The notes below the pieces were generated by a model. That model was not told the DNA's origin, ran no database searches, and saw nothing but the letters and a program-made list of their open reading frames with translations. DNA of 64,000 nucleotides from the NCBI GenBank assembly GCA_040437565.1, contig JBDOQK010000029.1, positions 1 through 64,000 on the forward strand, written 5' to 3'. This document shows positions 48,170 through 60,479 of the stretch, piece by piece. The translations under genes and the position numbers were made by a program. Origin of the DNA: Albugo candida. Its lineage: Eukaryota; Oomycota; Peronosporomycetes; Albuginales. Each line of letters starts with the position of its first letter. Position 1 is the first letter of the stretch.

Positions 48170-49330
48170 TCGCTGAAACAGAAGAGCAAGACCGTGTCTC
48201 TGCTCACTCAACTAAGACCGAGATGGCGAAAGCAATCAAATACATGAGAAGCGGGGTCTTTCCGGGTTTCAATGGGATGCCAGTGGCATTTTATTAGCTT
48301 GATCTAGATCTAGAAACGTTTGGCGGGTGTCTAAGATCGTTTTCAAATATACCTGGAAAGAAGCATCTTACTTCGATCACAACGGCACTCGGCAATCACC
48401 TTTTATACATAAAGAAGATCACGATGTGTGCCTGACAACTACCGATCGATCGAACCGAGTGAAAGCATTACCGTATCGTACATGGAATTTTGCCAAAATT
48501 GATCCATCTGGATCAAATAGCATCTGCGCGAGAACGATCGATGCATCATCATATTCGACATGTTGCAGACAGACAACACTTGGTCATTCATGTGAAATAA
48601 CAGTGTATGCAACTTTTTTGACTTTAAAAAGCTTATGATCGAGTCAATTGGACAAACATGGTTCGCGTTCTCGAAGAAATGAGCTTGAAGTGAGCTCCAT
48701 CGACTGGATTCGTCTTTTGTCCACCGACAGGAAGGCTAAGTGGATGATCATTGGCAGTATCTCACTGTCCTTACCACCACAACGTGGAGTTCAACCAGGC
48801 GATCCTCTCAGCATTACTATTTCTGATGACGATCGAGCCTCTAATAAGTCCCTTTCGTCGACATGAAGGACATGACATTTGTATCGGCGGCACCACTGTC
48901 GCAACTGGACTATATATTCTTTTTTGCTGACTATTCGACATTCCTTTTGGAAACACTAAATGGTGTTTTGACGTTTTTGACGCAACCCGAAGTGTTCAAG
49001 TCTATTGCGATATACCATGTGCAAACCTTAGCTTGAGAATATCAGCCTTGCTGTCTTTGAGTCGGACGCTATTGAAGTTGGAGGATTTGAGCAATACTAA
49101 GGCATTCCGTTCATCCAGGCACCAACTCATTCGATTACTAATCTACTCCTTACAGACGGATTATTACGATGGGTTTAGTGTATGGTTCCGACGTGCACGA
49201 TCTGTCCATGATCGACTACTGGCTGGAGGATAATTTTATCACGTCTGTTGCAATCGATGCTAAATCGACTTGTGCTTGGTCGAAAACACCAAAAACTTCG
49301 AAGCACGTCCACCTGTTCACCAAAGACTTC
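48170..49330 (+). mobile_element. L1-like LINE reverse-transcriptase remnant
   Basis: Broken but ordered RT motifs on the plus strand: a PGFNGMPVAFY stretch (family PGPDGLPAEFYK) near 48265; HKEDHDVCLTTTDRSNRVKA near 48405 (family KKGDxxxxxNYRPISLLN); VYATFL followed by out-of-frame K-AYDRVNW text near 48605-48650; SLPPQRGVQPGDPLS near 48775-48815 (RRGVRQGDPLSP); and FFADYSTFLL near 48920 (FADDTxLF, second Asp lost). Multiple stops and shifts show it is dead. The downstream end is unclear. Confidence 0.7.
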
Positions 49331-51109
49331 AAATCTTCCCCAACATGATGATCGACTACAAATTTAGTTTTTCGGTGAGATGAATGAAGCTAAAGCTCAT
49401 TTAATTTCTTCCGTAGTTTGTATTCGATGCGTCGACAATTATTCCTATCAATTGAACAGCTGCTTCGACGAATTCTCTTTAACTTATTCATCAAAGAAGC
49501 CGATGGACATATCACCATTGCACCACATTGCCAAGGTAAAGATAATTTTTTTGTGATAACATGCATCCAAAATGTGACGTGCGATGGGGTGTAGCAATAC
49601 AATTCCAGATGTTAATGTACTTCAGCGCCGTCACTTATACATTGATCAACCGATGCTGTTCCATTGCGACCAAAAACTACATCTTGAGGCTGCTACTCGT
49701 AATCTGAGTATGCAAGATAGTGGTTGTGCAATTCCGGCATGGCGGACGAACCAAATCGGAAGTTTCAAAAATCGCTCGTTACAGCTTTCCTGATCCGAAG
49801 TCTATAAGCTTTTTAAGACTTTTTGAAGATTGCGACTCATGGCCAACGAGGTAAGCACTCGTCGTTCAAATCCGCAACTACGAAGAGCTTAATACATCGT
49901 ATATGGCCGAAGAAAAGTTGCTGGGTCGATCTGACAATGACGTCACTCAGATATACAGCGTATCCGCTCGGTAATTGGTCTCAACATTTGAGTTTAACTC
50001 ATCACGAGAAGAACATCGCTTCATGTGAGATAAGAAAGTAAGAATTGGTAGCGCTTTTCCCCTATCATCCCCCGATCTCAATAATCATAAATCGTGTGGA
50101 GTTTCCTGAATCAACCGAGAGTCATCCGATGCTGACACATTGATCCCCGCGGGCGAGACCGGACAACAGATTTAGAAGAGGTTCGAGCGTTTATGTTTGC
50201 GTCACGGCATCATCGAGAACGTGTCATTTTAGTTTTTGAAGATCTGAAGTTTCGTCTGGCCTTTCGGATGTCACCAATTCGATCTCGTTTCTGGTTAATA
50301 TGGCCCGACATTATATTGGCACTCAGCCGTAGTACGGAGCAGTGGAATTCGATCAACATCGATTTCTTTAGTGCGATCACATGGGACAAGTATGGATAGA
50401 GCTACGACCTACACGGGATCAGTTTTTCTCATTCCGTCACGCTAGACGCATGTTGTATGAGCCAGCGGATCGGTTGGAATGAAATTGTTATCTGCAGGTT
50501 GTATTCGATTTATGGCTTGCGCTACAAGCGGTGACGCTGCAACTCGTCTGGAGCCGTAGGGATTTTCGTCTGTTCGATCAGTGATCAGCAACCCCGGCTG
50601 TTCCAGCGATTTCCGTGATCTATTTAGTGCGCACATTCAGTAATTTCGACTGCAGTGTTACGGTCAAGACGAGCGCATTCGACTTGAGAAGATACTGAAT
50701 TAGCTATCAACAAGTTCGGTGTTTTGTTTAGGACTCGAATATCATCGCTGCGGGTACGGCACCGTTAAGTAGAAATGTAAGTGCAACTCTGATCCTAGTT
50801 CTGGTTAGATAGCGATGTTCACCTAGTGTGGCAGACACCAATTCGGAAACCACGATTGTTTTGGTGACTGCACATTTTTTGATTAGTTAGAACAACTTGG
50901 ACAATTAGAGCACTCCGTTGGTCTTGTTCTGGTAATTTAGAAACAGTTTACTGTGCTACCCTGTTTCGAGCATGCTTGATGATGCTCTAAGTTTAGGACG
51001 TTGAATCATGAACAAAAGCAATTGCAAATTCCAAGGTCTGAAAAATTTAATAAATTCATTTATGCTATCGAGACCATAGCGTTAATCATATACCATAATA
51101 TTTTGCATG
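49331..51109. other. Gene-poor stretch, possible further LINE debris
   Basis: Short frames only. Part may be the 3' half of the LINE remnant, but no motif proves it. No host gene recognised. Confidence 0.3.
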
Positions 51110-51571
51110 TCAATAACACGGTAAACCTTCCAAGTATTGTAGCAGGTGAGCTTGAAAAAGCTGATTGTCAATTGTCTTGATCCGGTGAGGATCGTACAGT
51201 GGATTATTCATAACATATGCCACGAAGATATTAGTATAAATATGACGCAGTACGCTACTCAGATCACCTGAATGAGTATCACTCAATAAAATGAACCGGA
51301 AGCCACTGCTGGTTTCATATTGATGACAAATATACGTGTCTGTTTGATAACGATGAAGACTTTCACATTTCCCAAAAGATCCAATACCACACTCTTCGTG
51401 TCCGCTTGATGGTGCGATCTTGTTTACGAATTCTTTTAGTGAAAAGAGAAGCCCAAAAAGTAGACGCTCCATCTCCTCCTGTTCATTGGAACTTGTGCTT
51501 TTCCCACCGTTCCAGATTTTGTGATACAAACATGAGCCATTTCGAGAATAGATGTAAAACGCATACAACAT
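51110..51571 (-). CDS. TRAPPC1: TRAPPC1 (Bet5) TRAPP complex subunit
   Basis: A single-exon sedlin-fold protein of 153 aa (family about 145). Core subunit of TRAPP, the Rab1/Ypt1 exchange and vesicle-tethering complex at the Golgi. Match to TRAPPC1 runs end to end: YAFYIYSRNGSCLYHKIW, LLFGLLFSLKEFVNKIAP, SGFRFILLSDTHSGDLSS, VLRHIYTNIFVAYVMNNPLY and LFQAHLLQYLEGLPCY. The start at 51571 (MLYAFYIY) is chosen because the family begins exactly there; the frame stays open 39 bases further upstream. It is head to head with the TPR gene, 51 bases apart. Confidence 0.93.
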   Translation of the reverse strand: MLYAFYIYSRNGSCLYHKIWNGGKSTSSNEQEEMERLLFGLLFSLKEFVNKIAPSSGHEECGIGSFGKCESLHRYQTDTYICHQYETSSGFRFILLSDTHSGDLSSVLRHIYTNIFVAYVMNNPLYDPHRIKTIDNQLFQAHLLQYLEGLPCY

Positions 51572-51622
51572 AGCTATTGATGCTTGAGAAACGATGTGTG
51601 TACACATCAATATAGGCTACCA
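51572..51622. promoter_or_regulatory. Very short divergent intergenic region
   Basis: Only 51 bases lie between the start codons of TRAPPC1 (minus) and the TPR gene (plus). Promoter elements for both must overlap each other or the opposite 5' UTR or coding region. Confidence 0.45.
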
Positions 51623-54600
51623 ATGGTGAGCATAGAAAAACATCACGGCGTTCGCGCTTTGTGTCCACCTGAATGCTCACAAAACGGAGAAAACATTTCT
51701 GAAACACTCAGGCGAACAATTGTAAATCCAATACTGCACATTGAAAATGGCTTTGAAGTGTCTGGTATAGTGACACAGAAAGAACAGTTCGAAGTGGCAT
51801 GCTTACTTCTTTGCGCATTGCCAAACTGCCTGAAGGTAAATTCTCACCGGAATGAACACACATCCATGTTGTTGAATGCTTGATTTTAGATTGCGAACAT
51901 TGAAACCCCGGAAGTCCTCTCTAATGCACTCAATTTACCGAATCTTGTGTCGAAACCAAAGCTGATCGAGGATACAGAAGCACTGGTTGATATTCTTCGA
52001 AGAGAGAAGCCCAAATGTATTCTACTAGTCGAATGTGAACTTCCCATTTGGGATGTTGATACCGTGACCATAAAACACATACAAACCAGTGATGTACTCG
52101 AAGAAGAGTTATCAACGCTGAAACATAGAGACAGCATACGTGCTGTGCTGGATACGCTTGATATCAGCCTCGATATTCCGATCATAGTGGGTTCAAAAAG
52201 TGTACAGCGTGCCGCTGTGATTGCAGCGGCCATACTTTCGCTTGAGTGTCAGAACGTGTCACTGTGCACTTTCAAATTGGATGAAAGGAGTTTGAAGTGG
52301 GTTGTTGATGCTCAGCCCGGACTCGTTGAACTACGCGATAACTCTTTTGATGTATCACCGATTGATTCGTGTGTAGAGGTTGATGAGGGTATTAATGTAG
52401 ACTTGAAAAAGACAATGCAAGCTTACGAGGCACTTTTTAGTGGCACAAGTACCGGAAAGCTTCCCTCGACTGATTACATCGAGCTTGATCTCGATGCTGC
52501 AAGACCCTGTTGGAATTCAAGCACGAAGAGATTGTTTTTTGAAATGCCCAGCGCGTTGTCACGCAATCAGTTCTTACAAATAACAAATAACATACTTTGT
52601 TATGCGTCCTTTGCTTTGGCACCATTTGGCTTACCAGACCTTATTCGAAAGCGATACACATGTGCGGAATTCCTATCCCAGACTCAAGTTCTCGTACAGG
52701 ACATACTTGAGGTCTGNNNNNNNNNNNNNNNNNNNNNNNNNNNNNNNNNNNNNNNNNNNNNNNNNNNNNNNNNNNNNNNNNNNNNNNNNNNNNNNNNNNN
52801 NNNNNNNNNNNNNNNNTGTTCTGACGTTGCTTATGAAGAATTTGGTGTCGATGAAACGTCAATGGCACTGAGTTTGCATAAATGGACCGAAGAAGTGCGT
52901 GATCCCGAATGCATAGAACAAATCAAAGCAATTGGTCGGCTGGCGCAAACCCTATTTGAATTACCTAGAGTAGTGGAAATCCCTCTACATCTGACCAGCC
53001 AGGACACAAGCTCATTTTTGGAAAAGCTTTATAAAGAACTCAAGTCTAGAATTCATGTGGCATGTCCTTGGGCTCTACATTTGCCTTTTGACAGGGACGG
53101 TCCAAATGCATGTCTGGGAGCCGAGCACACATCCAAAGATGAGGAAGACGAGTGGAAATGTATGTACGCAGGCGTTGCGCATTCTCTATTGTATATTCCT
53201 CAGAAAAAGAATCAAAGCTTGCAGAAACTTAGCAGTCTACAACAGAGAACACTGATACAAGTTGTTGCAGAATCTGCACAGAGTATTTTCAAAACAGGAT
53301 ACGCCGTTAGTATGGTCCAAGTACAAGCTCTGATTGAGGCAACACAAGGAAACGACGAACAAGGGACAATACGGACGGGCGAATCGAAGTATTCATTTTA
53401 TGCAGTGATACATACATTATCGAGCTCACTTGAAGCAGAAGAAGTTGATTTTAGACTCAGAGAAAATACATCACACTTTGTGGAACAAGGTGACATGTTG
53501 TATCACTCAAAAAACTACGACGAAGCAATATTACGTTACTCTGAGGCTTTATTAGAGCTTCCATTATTTCACAGCATGTCATGTAAAGCGATTGTTGGTA
53601 AAGCTAAATGTTTCTTTAAGAAAGGCGATACATCAATCGCTGAGGAACTATGTCGGGTCAGCCTTCAGCTCGATCAGTTTGACAATGGAGCTTACGATTG
53701 CTTGGCTGGAATATGTGAAGAATCAAACGATTACAGCAATGCTTTGCAAAATTATGTTCTGTCCTTCGTTGTACAGGGATCACGTTCGCTCGAAGCCGCA
53801 GATTCAATTGATCGCGTTGCAAAATTGATTGGAAGACACACCGCCAGAACATATTTTGACGAGATGCAAAAAGATTCTCGGTTGCCTGCTTCTTGGTTGG
53901 TGGCTAGCTATTTTGAAGCGTTTGTACATGATATTGATTACGGGATCGCTCTGCATATTGAAGTAAGCAAGCATCTGGACATTGAGTCAAATGCTCTGAG
54001 CACAGAAATGCTGTATCATCGAGCCATTTTTAACAAAAGGAATCAACATTATGACAAGGCGTATAGTGATGTTCAAGCAATCATAACACGAGAGATGGCT
54101 GACGATATGAAGGCCTCTGTATTGAATTTGCATTCCTCATTTTTGTACATCGTAGGGGATGTTAACGCCGCCATCGATACAATAGAACAAAGTCTGGAAA
54201 TCAACGTATGTGTAAACTCATTGATCAAAAAAGCAGCTTTCATGTCGGAACTAGGTGATTTTGAAGAAGCATATAGATTATGTGATGAAGCACTTCTTCT
54301 TGACCCTACATCACCAGATGCGTGCCTCCACAAAGGTCAAACTGCTCTTCTTCAGGGGGATTACTTGAAGGCTGTGGAGTGGCTTCGACGCGCGATGGCC
54401 AGGTCACTGGCAATACCCATCGTATATGTCATTTACGCAACTGCCCTATATCGTAGTGGTTCCGCTCCTCAAGCTAACGATACATTTCACGAAGCTTGTG
54501 CTTTGTTCTCGACTTCGGTGGAGGTGCATCTATTTTACGGGGAAGTACTTGCTGATCAAGGAAATTACGCTCAAGCAATGCAGCATTTTGTCCAGGCACA

Positions 54601-54928
54601 CAATATCTTGCCTGATTGTCCCTTGCCTTTTTTGAATGCTGGAAGAGTATATGTGGCAACAAACAATCCTCTTCGTGCAGTTGAACACTTTAATCAGGCG
54701 CTCATAGTGGACGCGCGTTGTAGCTCAGCGCACTTGGATATTGCCCAGGTTCTTTTTGCTCAAGGCAAAACAGCACAAGCTTTTCATCATTTTGATGTGG
54801 CTGTAGAATGCTGTCGATTCCTTCCAGAGATTGAGGAAGTGTACTCAAGTCGTGCAGTGGCCAGCGCTCAACTTAAGGCCACCGATATACTTGGGGTGGA
54901 CCTACGCCATATGATGCGACAAAAATGA
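51623..54928 (+). CDS. Large TPR-repeat protein with unrecognised N-terminal half
   Basis: Exon 1 (51623-51835, MVSIEKHHGVRAL) joins exon 2 (51890-54928) in phase 0 across a 54-base intron, for about 1083 aa including a 100-N gap of unknown true size. The C-terminal half (from about residue 595) has repeated tetratricopeptide motifs, for example EQGDMLYHSKNYDEAILRYS, ACLHKGQTALLQGDYLKAVE and GEVLADQGNYAQAMQHFVQA, indicating a protein-protein scaffold. The N-terminal half (SKPKLIEDTEALVDILRREK, PIIVGSKSVQRAAVIAAAIL) matches no family I know. The TPR part resembles TOM70- or DnaJC3-type arrays, but no membrane anchor or J domain is visible, so function is left open. Confidence 0.75.
52717..52816. 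other. Assembly gap (100 N) inside the TPR gene
   Basis: The flanks are not duplicated, so coding sequence is probably missing. The frame is maintained across the printed 100 N, but since 100 is a placeholder this is chance and says nothing about the true length. Confidence 0.7.
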
Positions 54929-55086
54929 TCGCAAATAAAGTCAATAAATGAACAAACAAGCTATTTCATTTCTGAAAAAGCTTCTTGAAAAAAGCAAGCA
55001 GCAGTGTGCTTGATTCGGCTGACGCGCTGACTCCTGACGTGTAGACAATAACGAAAAGCGCAAGATTCAAGACTTGCAATTCACGC

Positions 55087-56256
55087 ATGGGTAAGAAATC
55101 TATAAGCCTTGGCTACCTTCAGCGACAATTTGTCAAACACGAGAAGAGCGAGCTCCGTTTCGTGCTGAATATAAGGTTGCTGCTAATCGTGACTTTGGCT
55201 GAAATGCTTTCAGTGACAGCTGACACGAACACAAAGTTTACAAAGTCTTCAAGACATGCTGAACAGTCTGAGAAACGGAAAGCTTACTGGATTGAAAGAA
55301 AAAAGAAAAAGAAACTTAATCGCCTAAGAAATGGAGCAGTTCCTACGGTTCTAGACATGAGTGACGAAATGGTACTATATCGAAGAGAGAAACAACTTGC
55401 ACGCCGGGAGAGATTTTCCATGGCATTGGCAGAAGGACCTCAAGTTGTGATCGATTGTGGATTTGAAGATCTACTCACAGACAAGGAAAAAAAGAGCCTC
55501 GCCCAACAAATTATGTAATTATCGTCATACAGAAACCACCAAAGTAACTATGAACTCTATGTCAGGTTCTCCTATGGAGTCAACCGTCGGAGTGAGACAC
55601 CCTTGAAGTTGTTATCGCTCTATAACTCTTGTCATTCAGCAAAGTTGTACTTATTTTTTGTGAACAGTGTCATGATTACATCACTCAGAGGAACGACCTT
55701 CGCTGCACTCAGTAATATCACCGGTTTCAACGCCTGGCAATCAGTAATTTCTTAATTTGATCATTGAGGATGAGTCCTAACGTCTCGATAAACCAGTTTC
55801 AGCCGTGGACAGAATGCTATACAAGTTTGTTCAGGACGGAAGCACTTATATATCTGACTGCGGACTCACCAAATATTTTATCGACACTATCCAGAGACAA
55901 GGTATGTAGAGTGTATGGGTATTCTTGCAGTATGGGCATATAAAATCCAACAGGTTTATATTATAGGGGGTATTGTCGATCGCAATCGCTTGAAAGGTGC
56001 GACATATGAGAAAGCAAGTGCTCAAATGATAGCAACAGCACGTCTTCCACTCCAAGAGTTTGTGGATATGGGTGCATATACACGTGTTTTGACCGTCAAT
56101 CATGGTAAAAACCATAAGCTTGAATTCTCTAGAGCAACGTTGTAACCGTGTGCATGCTAAGTCTTTGCAATATTGGTTTACTTTGCACAGCTACACGACT
56201 GGAAAGAAGCAGCGCTGAAGGCACTTCCATCGAGAAAAGTATCTGCACCGAAATGA
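55087..56256 (+). CDS. TRMT10: TRMT10-type tRNA (purine-9 N1) methyltransferase
   Basis: SPOUT-class enzyme that methylates N1 of purine 9 in tRNA using SAM. Exon 1 (55087 to about 55517) has a basic Lys-rich N-terminus, then GPQVVIDCGFEDLLTDKEKK and SLAQQIM. Phase-correct junctions lead to FSYGVNRRSETPLK, then MITSLRGTTFAALSN, then EALIYLTADSPNILSTL, then VYIIGGIVDRNRLKGATYEK and ATARLPLQEFVDMGA, RVLTVNH, and finally LHDWKEAALKALPSRK. The signatures YIIGGIVDRNR, TARLP and VLTVNH are those of the SAM-binding knot, and Asp in VDRNR is the proposed catalytic residue. The last junction, after TVNH, is unresolved. Introns are about 50-90 bases. It lies 158 bases after the TPR gene on the same strand. 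Confidence 0.85.
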
Positions 56257-59200
56257 GTTAAGACACTTTAAAGTCTAGATAACATCCTTACGAGCTCAAA
56301 AAATATAATAGGATTCTTCTAGATTGCATTCTCGAACGGATATAGCTGATTTGAACTTCGAGATAATGTGCACTGTCGTATCATTACATGGAACTTCATT
56401 GCATGAGATGAGTTTTGAGGGAGGCAACACTTCATACATATATGTTTGACTAAGAAAAAATTCAATTCGCAATTCAATGTCACGATGGTACATACTCACT
56501 CCCCAAAAACTGCGTTGTACACAATTTCTAGACACATCTTGCTAGACATATCTGATTAGTCGAAGATCGAGACAGACGCTGTGTGCTACAACAACCAAAA
56601 CACCTTTTTCAATCTAATTTCTGGCAAAATACTCGTTATTAATCAAAGCATGCTGATCAAAAGTATGTTTGTTACCAAGTAGATAATTTGGTTCTCTAGA
56701 ATTGGTGGTCTGATAAAATAGACGTATTCATCCAAGAATTCAGTCATCCAGATGAAGCAGGCACCGCAGAGAAATTTCTCGGGTGCCTAAATGGTCGGTT
56801 ATAAATCTTCTTGATGTTATCGAGCGTAACCTGATGAAGTGCGAAGTTGTACATTATACGAGCAAGATTGTCTATAGAATTGTACCGCCCTTTTTTGTTC
56901 ATGATGCAAGCCATAAATCTTCTACTGAACTTCATCGCAAATAGCACTCGTGAATTATCAGAACCCTTCGATATTGCTTGCCAACCTCTTTCCAATGCTT
57001 TCTTCAAATTTCTCTATTTTCAGGTAAGTCCGGTCCGCCAGATGCAAGTTAGGCATGTCTACCGGGTTAAATTGGTTGAATCTCACCTAAACTATCTGAC
57101 TCGCTGACTCGGGCACAGTCTCCTCGAGACATTGAGAACCTTTTGAAGCCAAATTTCACTCTGATCGCACTAAGAATGCCGCAATCAAGCTTCAGAAGAG
57201 TGCGCTTCGCTCACTTAGGATATGGAAGTCGTCTTCAGCATGTCGATGTCACCATTTTAAATCTTGGTTAAATTTGATTTCTCGTATTCGATTTCGTGCT
57301 CGCAGTGTGAGGGTGAAGTTTGGGTATTCAGAAGACTTCACATTGACAATATACTGATATGTACTTCTTAAAATTGCTGAAATAGTAGGACAAGTAGCAC
57401 CCCACCTGAAGTGGCCGATATGCGTCAAATGATAGCTTGGTAGGTTAGTCAATGTCATATTGTCACTGGATTCAATGGGAAGATATAATTCATGATGTAC
57501 TAAAAATTCCACGTCGCTAAATCCAATGTATGCTCTCTAGATCCATGGGTTTATCACAGAACAACAAATATTGGCGCAGCTCCCCTGTAACGCAGTAAGG
57601 CTTTTACCAGTCACAGTCACACGTACAATTGAAACCGCTGATGTTGTACTCAGTATAGAGATGGATACGATTTGGCTTAAGCACATGTGAAACGTCGGAA
57701 TGATTCATCAGTCTGATACCAGTTTGATTCATGCAGCGTTTCGAACATCATTGCCAATCTCAACGCATTGACTACCTCATACTTGGAATGTGATACTTTC
57801 GCGTCGAAGTTGCGAGACACGCTATGCGTGTATTATTGTATGATATTATCTTATAGAAACCAGACTGTATTCGCACGTGCTCGATGCTTCTCAAGAGAGC
57901 TTTCATTGAATCTATCGATCATAAATGGAAAGAAAGTCTACATGGATCCGGACGAGAGATCAAATCGTGTCGTTCACTTAAGACGACGTCATCTACTCAA
58001 TCTTGGAGATTACTAGCTGCCATCTGAATTGCTCTGAGTGACTAAAGACCTTACTCAGAAGTAATTGTAAAAATGCCTGAAGACCGGCAATTACGAGATT
58101 ACGAAGGATTCTATAGAGTGGATTGCTAGGAAGAATACCAGAAGTCAGGAATACATGAGAAGTGACTGAGTCAAGCTATGCACCCTACAGCGTCGACCTC
58201 GAAAGCGATAAGCGACAGTAAATAACATGTTGGCTGGTCTAATTTTGATAATGCACCATTGCTAACATCAAAATCTTCATTTAGAATACTTCTACCTTGG
58301 ATTACGACGTTAACTGTTGCTAAAAATGTGTTGCACATTTCGTTGCTAAATACTACCTAACGTCTTGTCAATAATAAGCTGCCTTATCACATGATGATCC
58401 TCCTATCAACGTTCATTCGTGGCGATTGCCACATTCTAAACTTTTTGTACTAATGGAATCATCGACTCCTCTCAGTCAAAGACAATGTATCACCCCCCAC
58501 CGTGCATTTGAAGTTATGAATCATTGTATCGACAATCGTACCTATAGGGATAGAAGAAAATTCTTATTCAGATTGGGACACTTCATGACCATTTATAAGT
58601 CACTCAAGGATTTTCTTGTGTGCAGAAATCTTCTTTGGTAAACCACTGTTCAAGTCTTCGTGCCTGGTATCAGACAGAACCAGCGTAATCTTTGTTGATT
58701 CTGTTGTTAGTGTGGCGGATGCTAAATACGTTGCGCTGAGGCTTATGAAGCTGGCTCGCCATTTACTTAGTTGAACGTGTAAATAACGTAGCCTAGGATA
58801 CTTGTGAACTCCTGGTAAAGATTTCCCCACGAGTTAAAGCGGACGACGTAGAGACCCCCAGAAGACTTCAAGGAAGCTGTACAAGTAGAACAGATTGTCG
58901 GCATTGACTTGTTTTTTTTTCTTTACGTGAGACAGATGGGTTCCTGCGGATGGATTTCGCAGAACACAATACGTTGTGAGATGACACGGATGATTTCTCA
59001 GAGGCTACCAATAGACTCTTTTTGAGTCAAGAAAAAGGAAAGGTTTTGGCACATCGTCCACAGCAGGTCGAGAAGGCTTCTGTAGGAAAAGTTGCGTGGA
59101 TAAAGTAATATCAGCTGGTGATTCAATAATAGGTGGTCGGTTGGATATGGATCAAGACCGAGTTAGATATGCTTTCAAAAGTAGTGTGAATGGTTGGCAA

Positions 59201-60430
59201 TGCTAGTTAAGAATCGAGCAGGTGCAACTCCTGATCAAAGTCTGGCAGCATCAAAAGTGTATGAAGGATTGATGTATGGATGTATAATCTAGTATATTTT
59301 GAATCAACAGTGGATTACGCAACCGCAGTGGTACATCTTTGAAATAAATAGTAGATAAGCCTACGTCTTTTAAATATATTAAAACAGATCATCAACAATG
59401 CTAATACTGTCGGTAAATATATCTCTATTTTGCTAGATGTCACTTATCAGACTTCACGATCGAGCAGCAAATGTACTTGATTAGGATGATAGAAAATGGT
59501 GATGGATTATACAGTGCAGAGAGAATCCACGAGCAGTAAAAGGGGTAGTTTGTATCCGAAAACTAGTCTGCGACACTTCTATACAGTCGTTGTCATCGTC
59601 AATGAAGACTCTATATCTTTTCCGAACACGTCATGAACGAGCTTAAACGATATCTACTGATGCGAAATGTGAAGGTCAAGACGGAGAGATGGGCAAGATA
59701 AGGAATACCTCGATTTGATATAATTTGAAGCAGTGGAGGTTCCGAGAGCAGAAAAAATCATTCTCAAGTCATTTGCTAAAGGCCTGGTAATGATGCAATT
59801 ATCATAGAGTAGATGTAAACAGCGTTTAAAGAATAACAGAACAAAAGTATAGAGCACCTACAGTCTTTTCGGAGACATGCTTAGAAGAAATGGAATCATT
59901 CAGTCGTCTACTGAGCTTCTAGCGGACTTTATGTGCCGAATCGTATAAAATTTCGTCTTTATAAAGATTCTGTTAGTCCATGAAAAGTCTTATTTTGCGA
60001 CCGAAGTATTGCGAGAATACGTTACTTAGAACATTGCTTTAAACAGTCGAATAAAAGATACCTTGATCAATCTGGTTGGATACATGCAGCCATAATACAA
60101 CAGTCAGACAAGCTCAGTTGAAGGTGTCTATATTACTAGAATTAGACTAACTGACTTCTCCAGTTGCCTAAGCTATCTTAAATAACATATATACACGTAT
60201 AAAAAACGTTTCGTGAAATACCTGTGAGAGATGATAATATGTCGTCTCGTTGATAATCCTGTATCGTAGTAGCCTCAGCACCCTTAATACGAGACTGTGT
60301 CCAGCTTGTAAATGCTGTAAAGTTGTAAAGTTGTGAAATTGTAAAGTTGTAAAAATGGTCCAAAGGTACCGTGTTGTGCCATTTGGTGTGCACCACACGA
60401 CTGTGAGCATAACCAGCCAACTAGGACTAG
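56257..60430. other. Gene desert of about 4 kb
   Basis: No convincing gene. A weak coding-like block at 56720-57107 (+) contains LYRPFLFMMQAINLLLNFIA and DIACQPLSNAFFKFLYFQ, which has a helical-repeat look but several stops, perhaps a dead gene. Towards the right end, 60316-60355 holds five tandem copies of an 8-base unit TGTAAAGT (some imperfect). Confidence 0.4.
60316..60355. repeat. Short tandem repeat, 5 x 8 bases (TGTAAAGT)
   Basis: Units read TGTAAAGT, TGTAAAGT, TGTGAAAT, TGTAAAGT, TGTAAAAA. It lies just beyond the 3' side of the minus-strand LINE at 60480-62420, where many LINEs end in a short tandem repeat. Confidence 0.7.
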
Positions 60431-60479
60431 GATCCGAGTTGCACTAGCCTTCCCACTCGCCTGTGCCGGACCCGTAGCA

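Noticed and set aside
52590-52871. ORF continuing in frame across the 100-N run as evidence that exactly 100 bases are missing
   Set aside because: The N run is a fixed placeholder length; the other gaps are also exactly 100, so frame continuity is chance.
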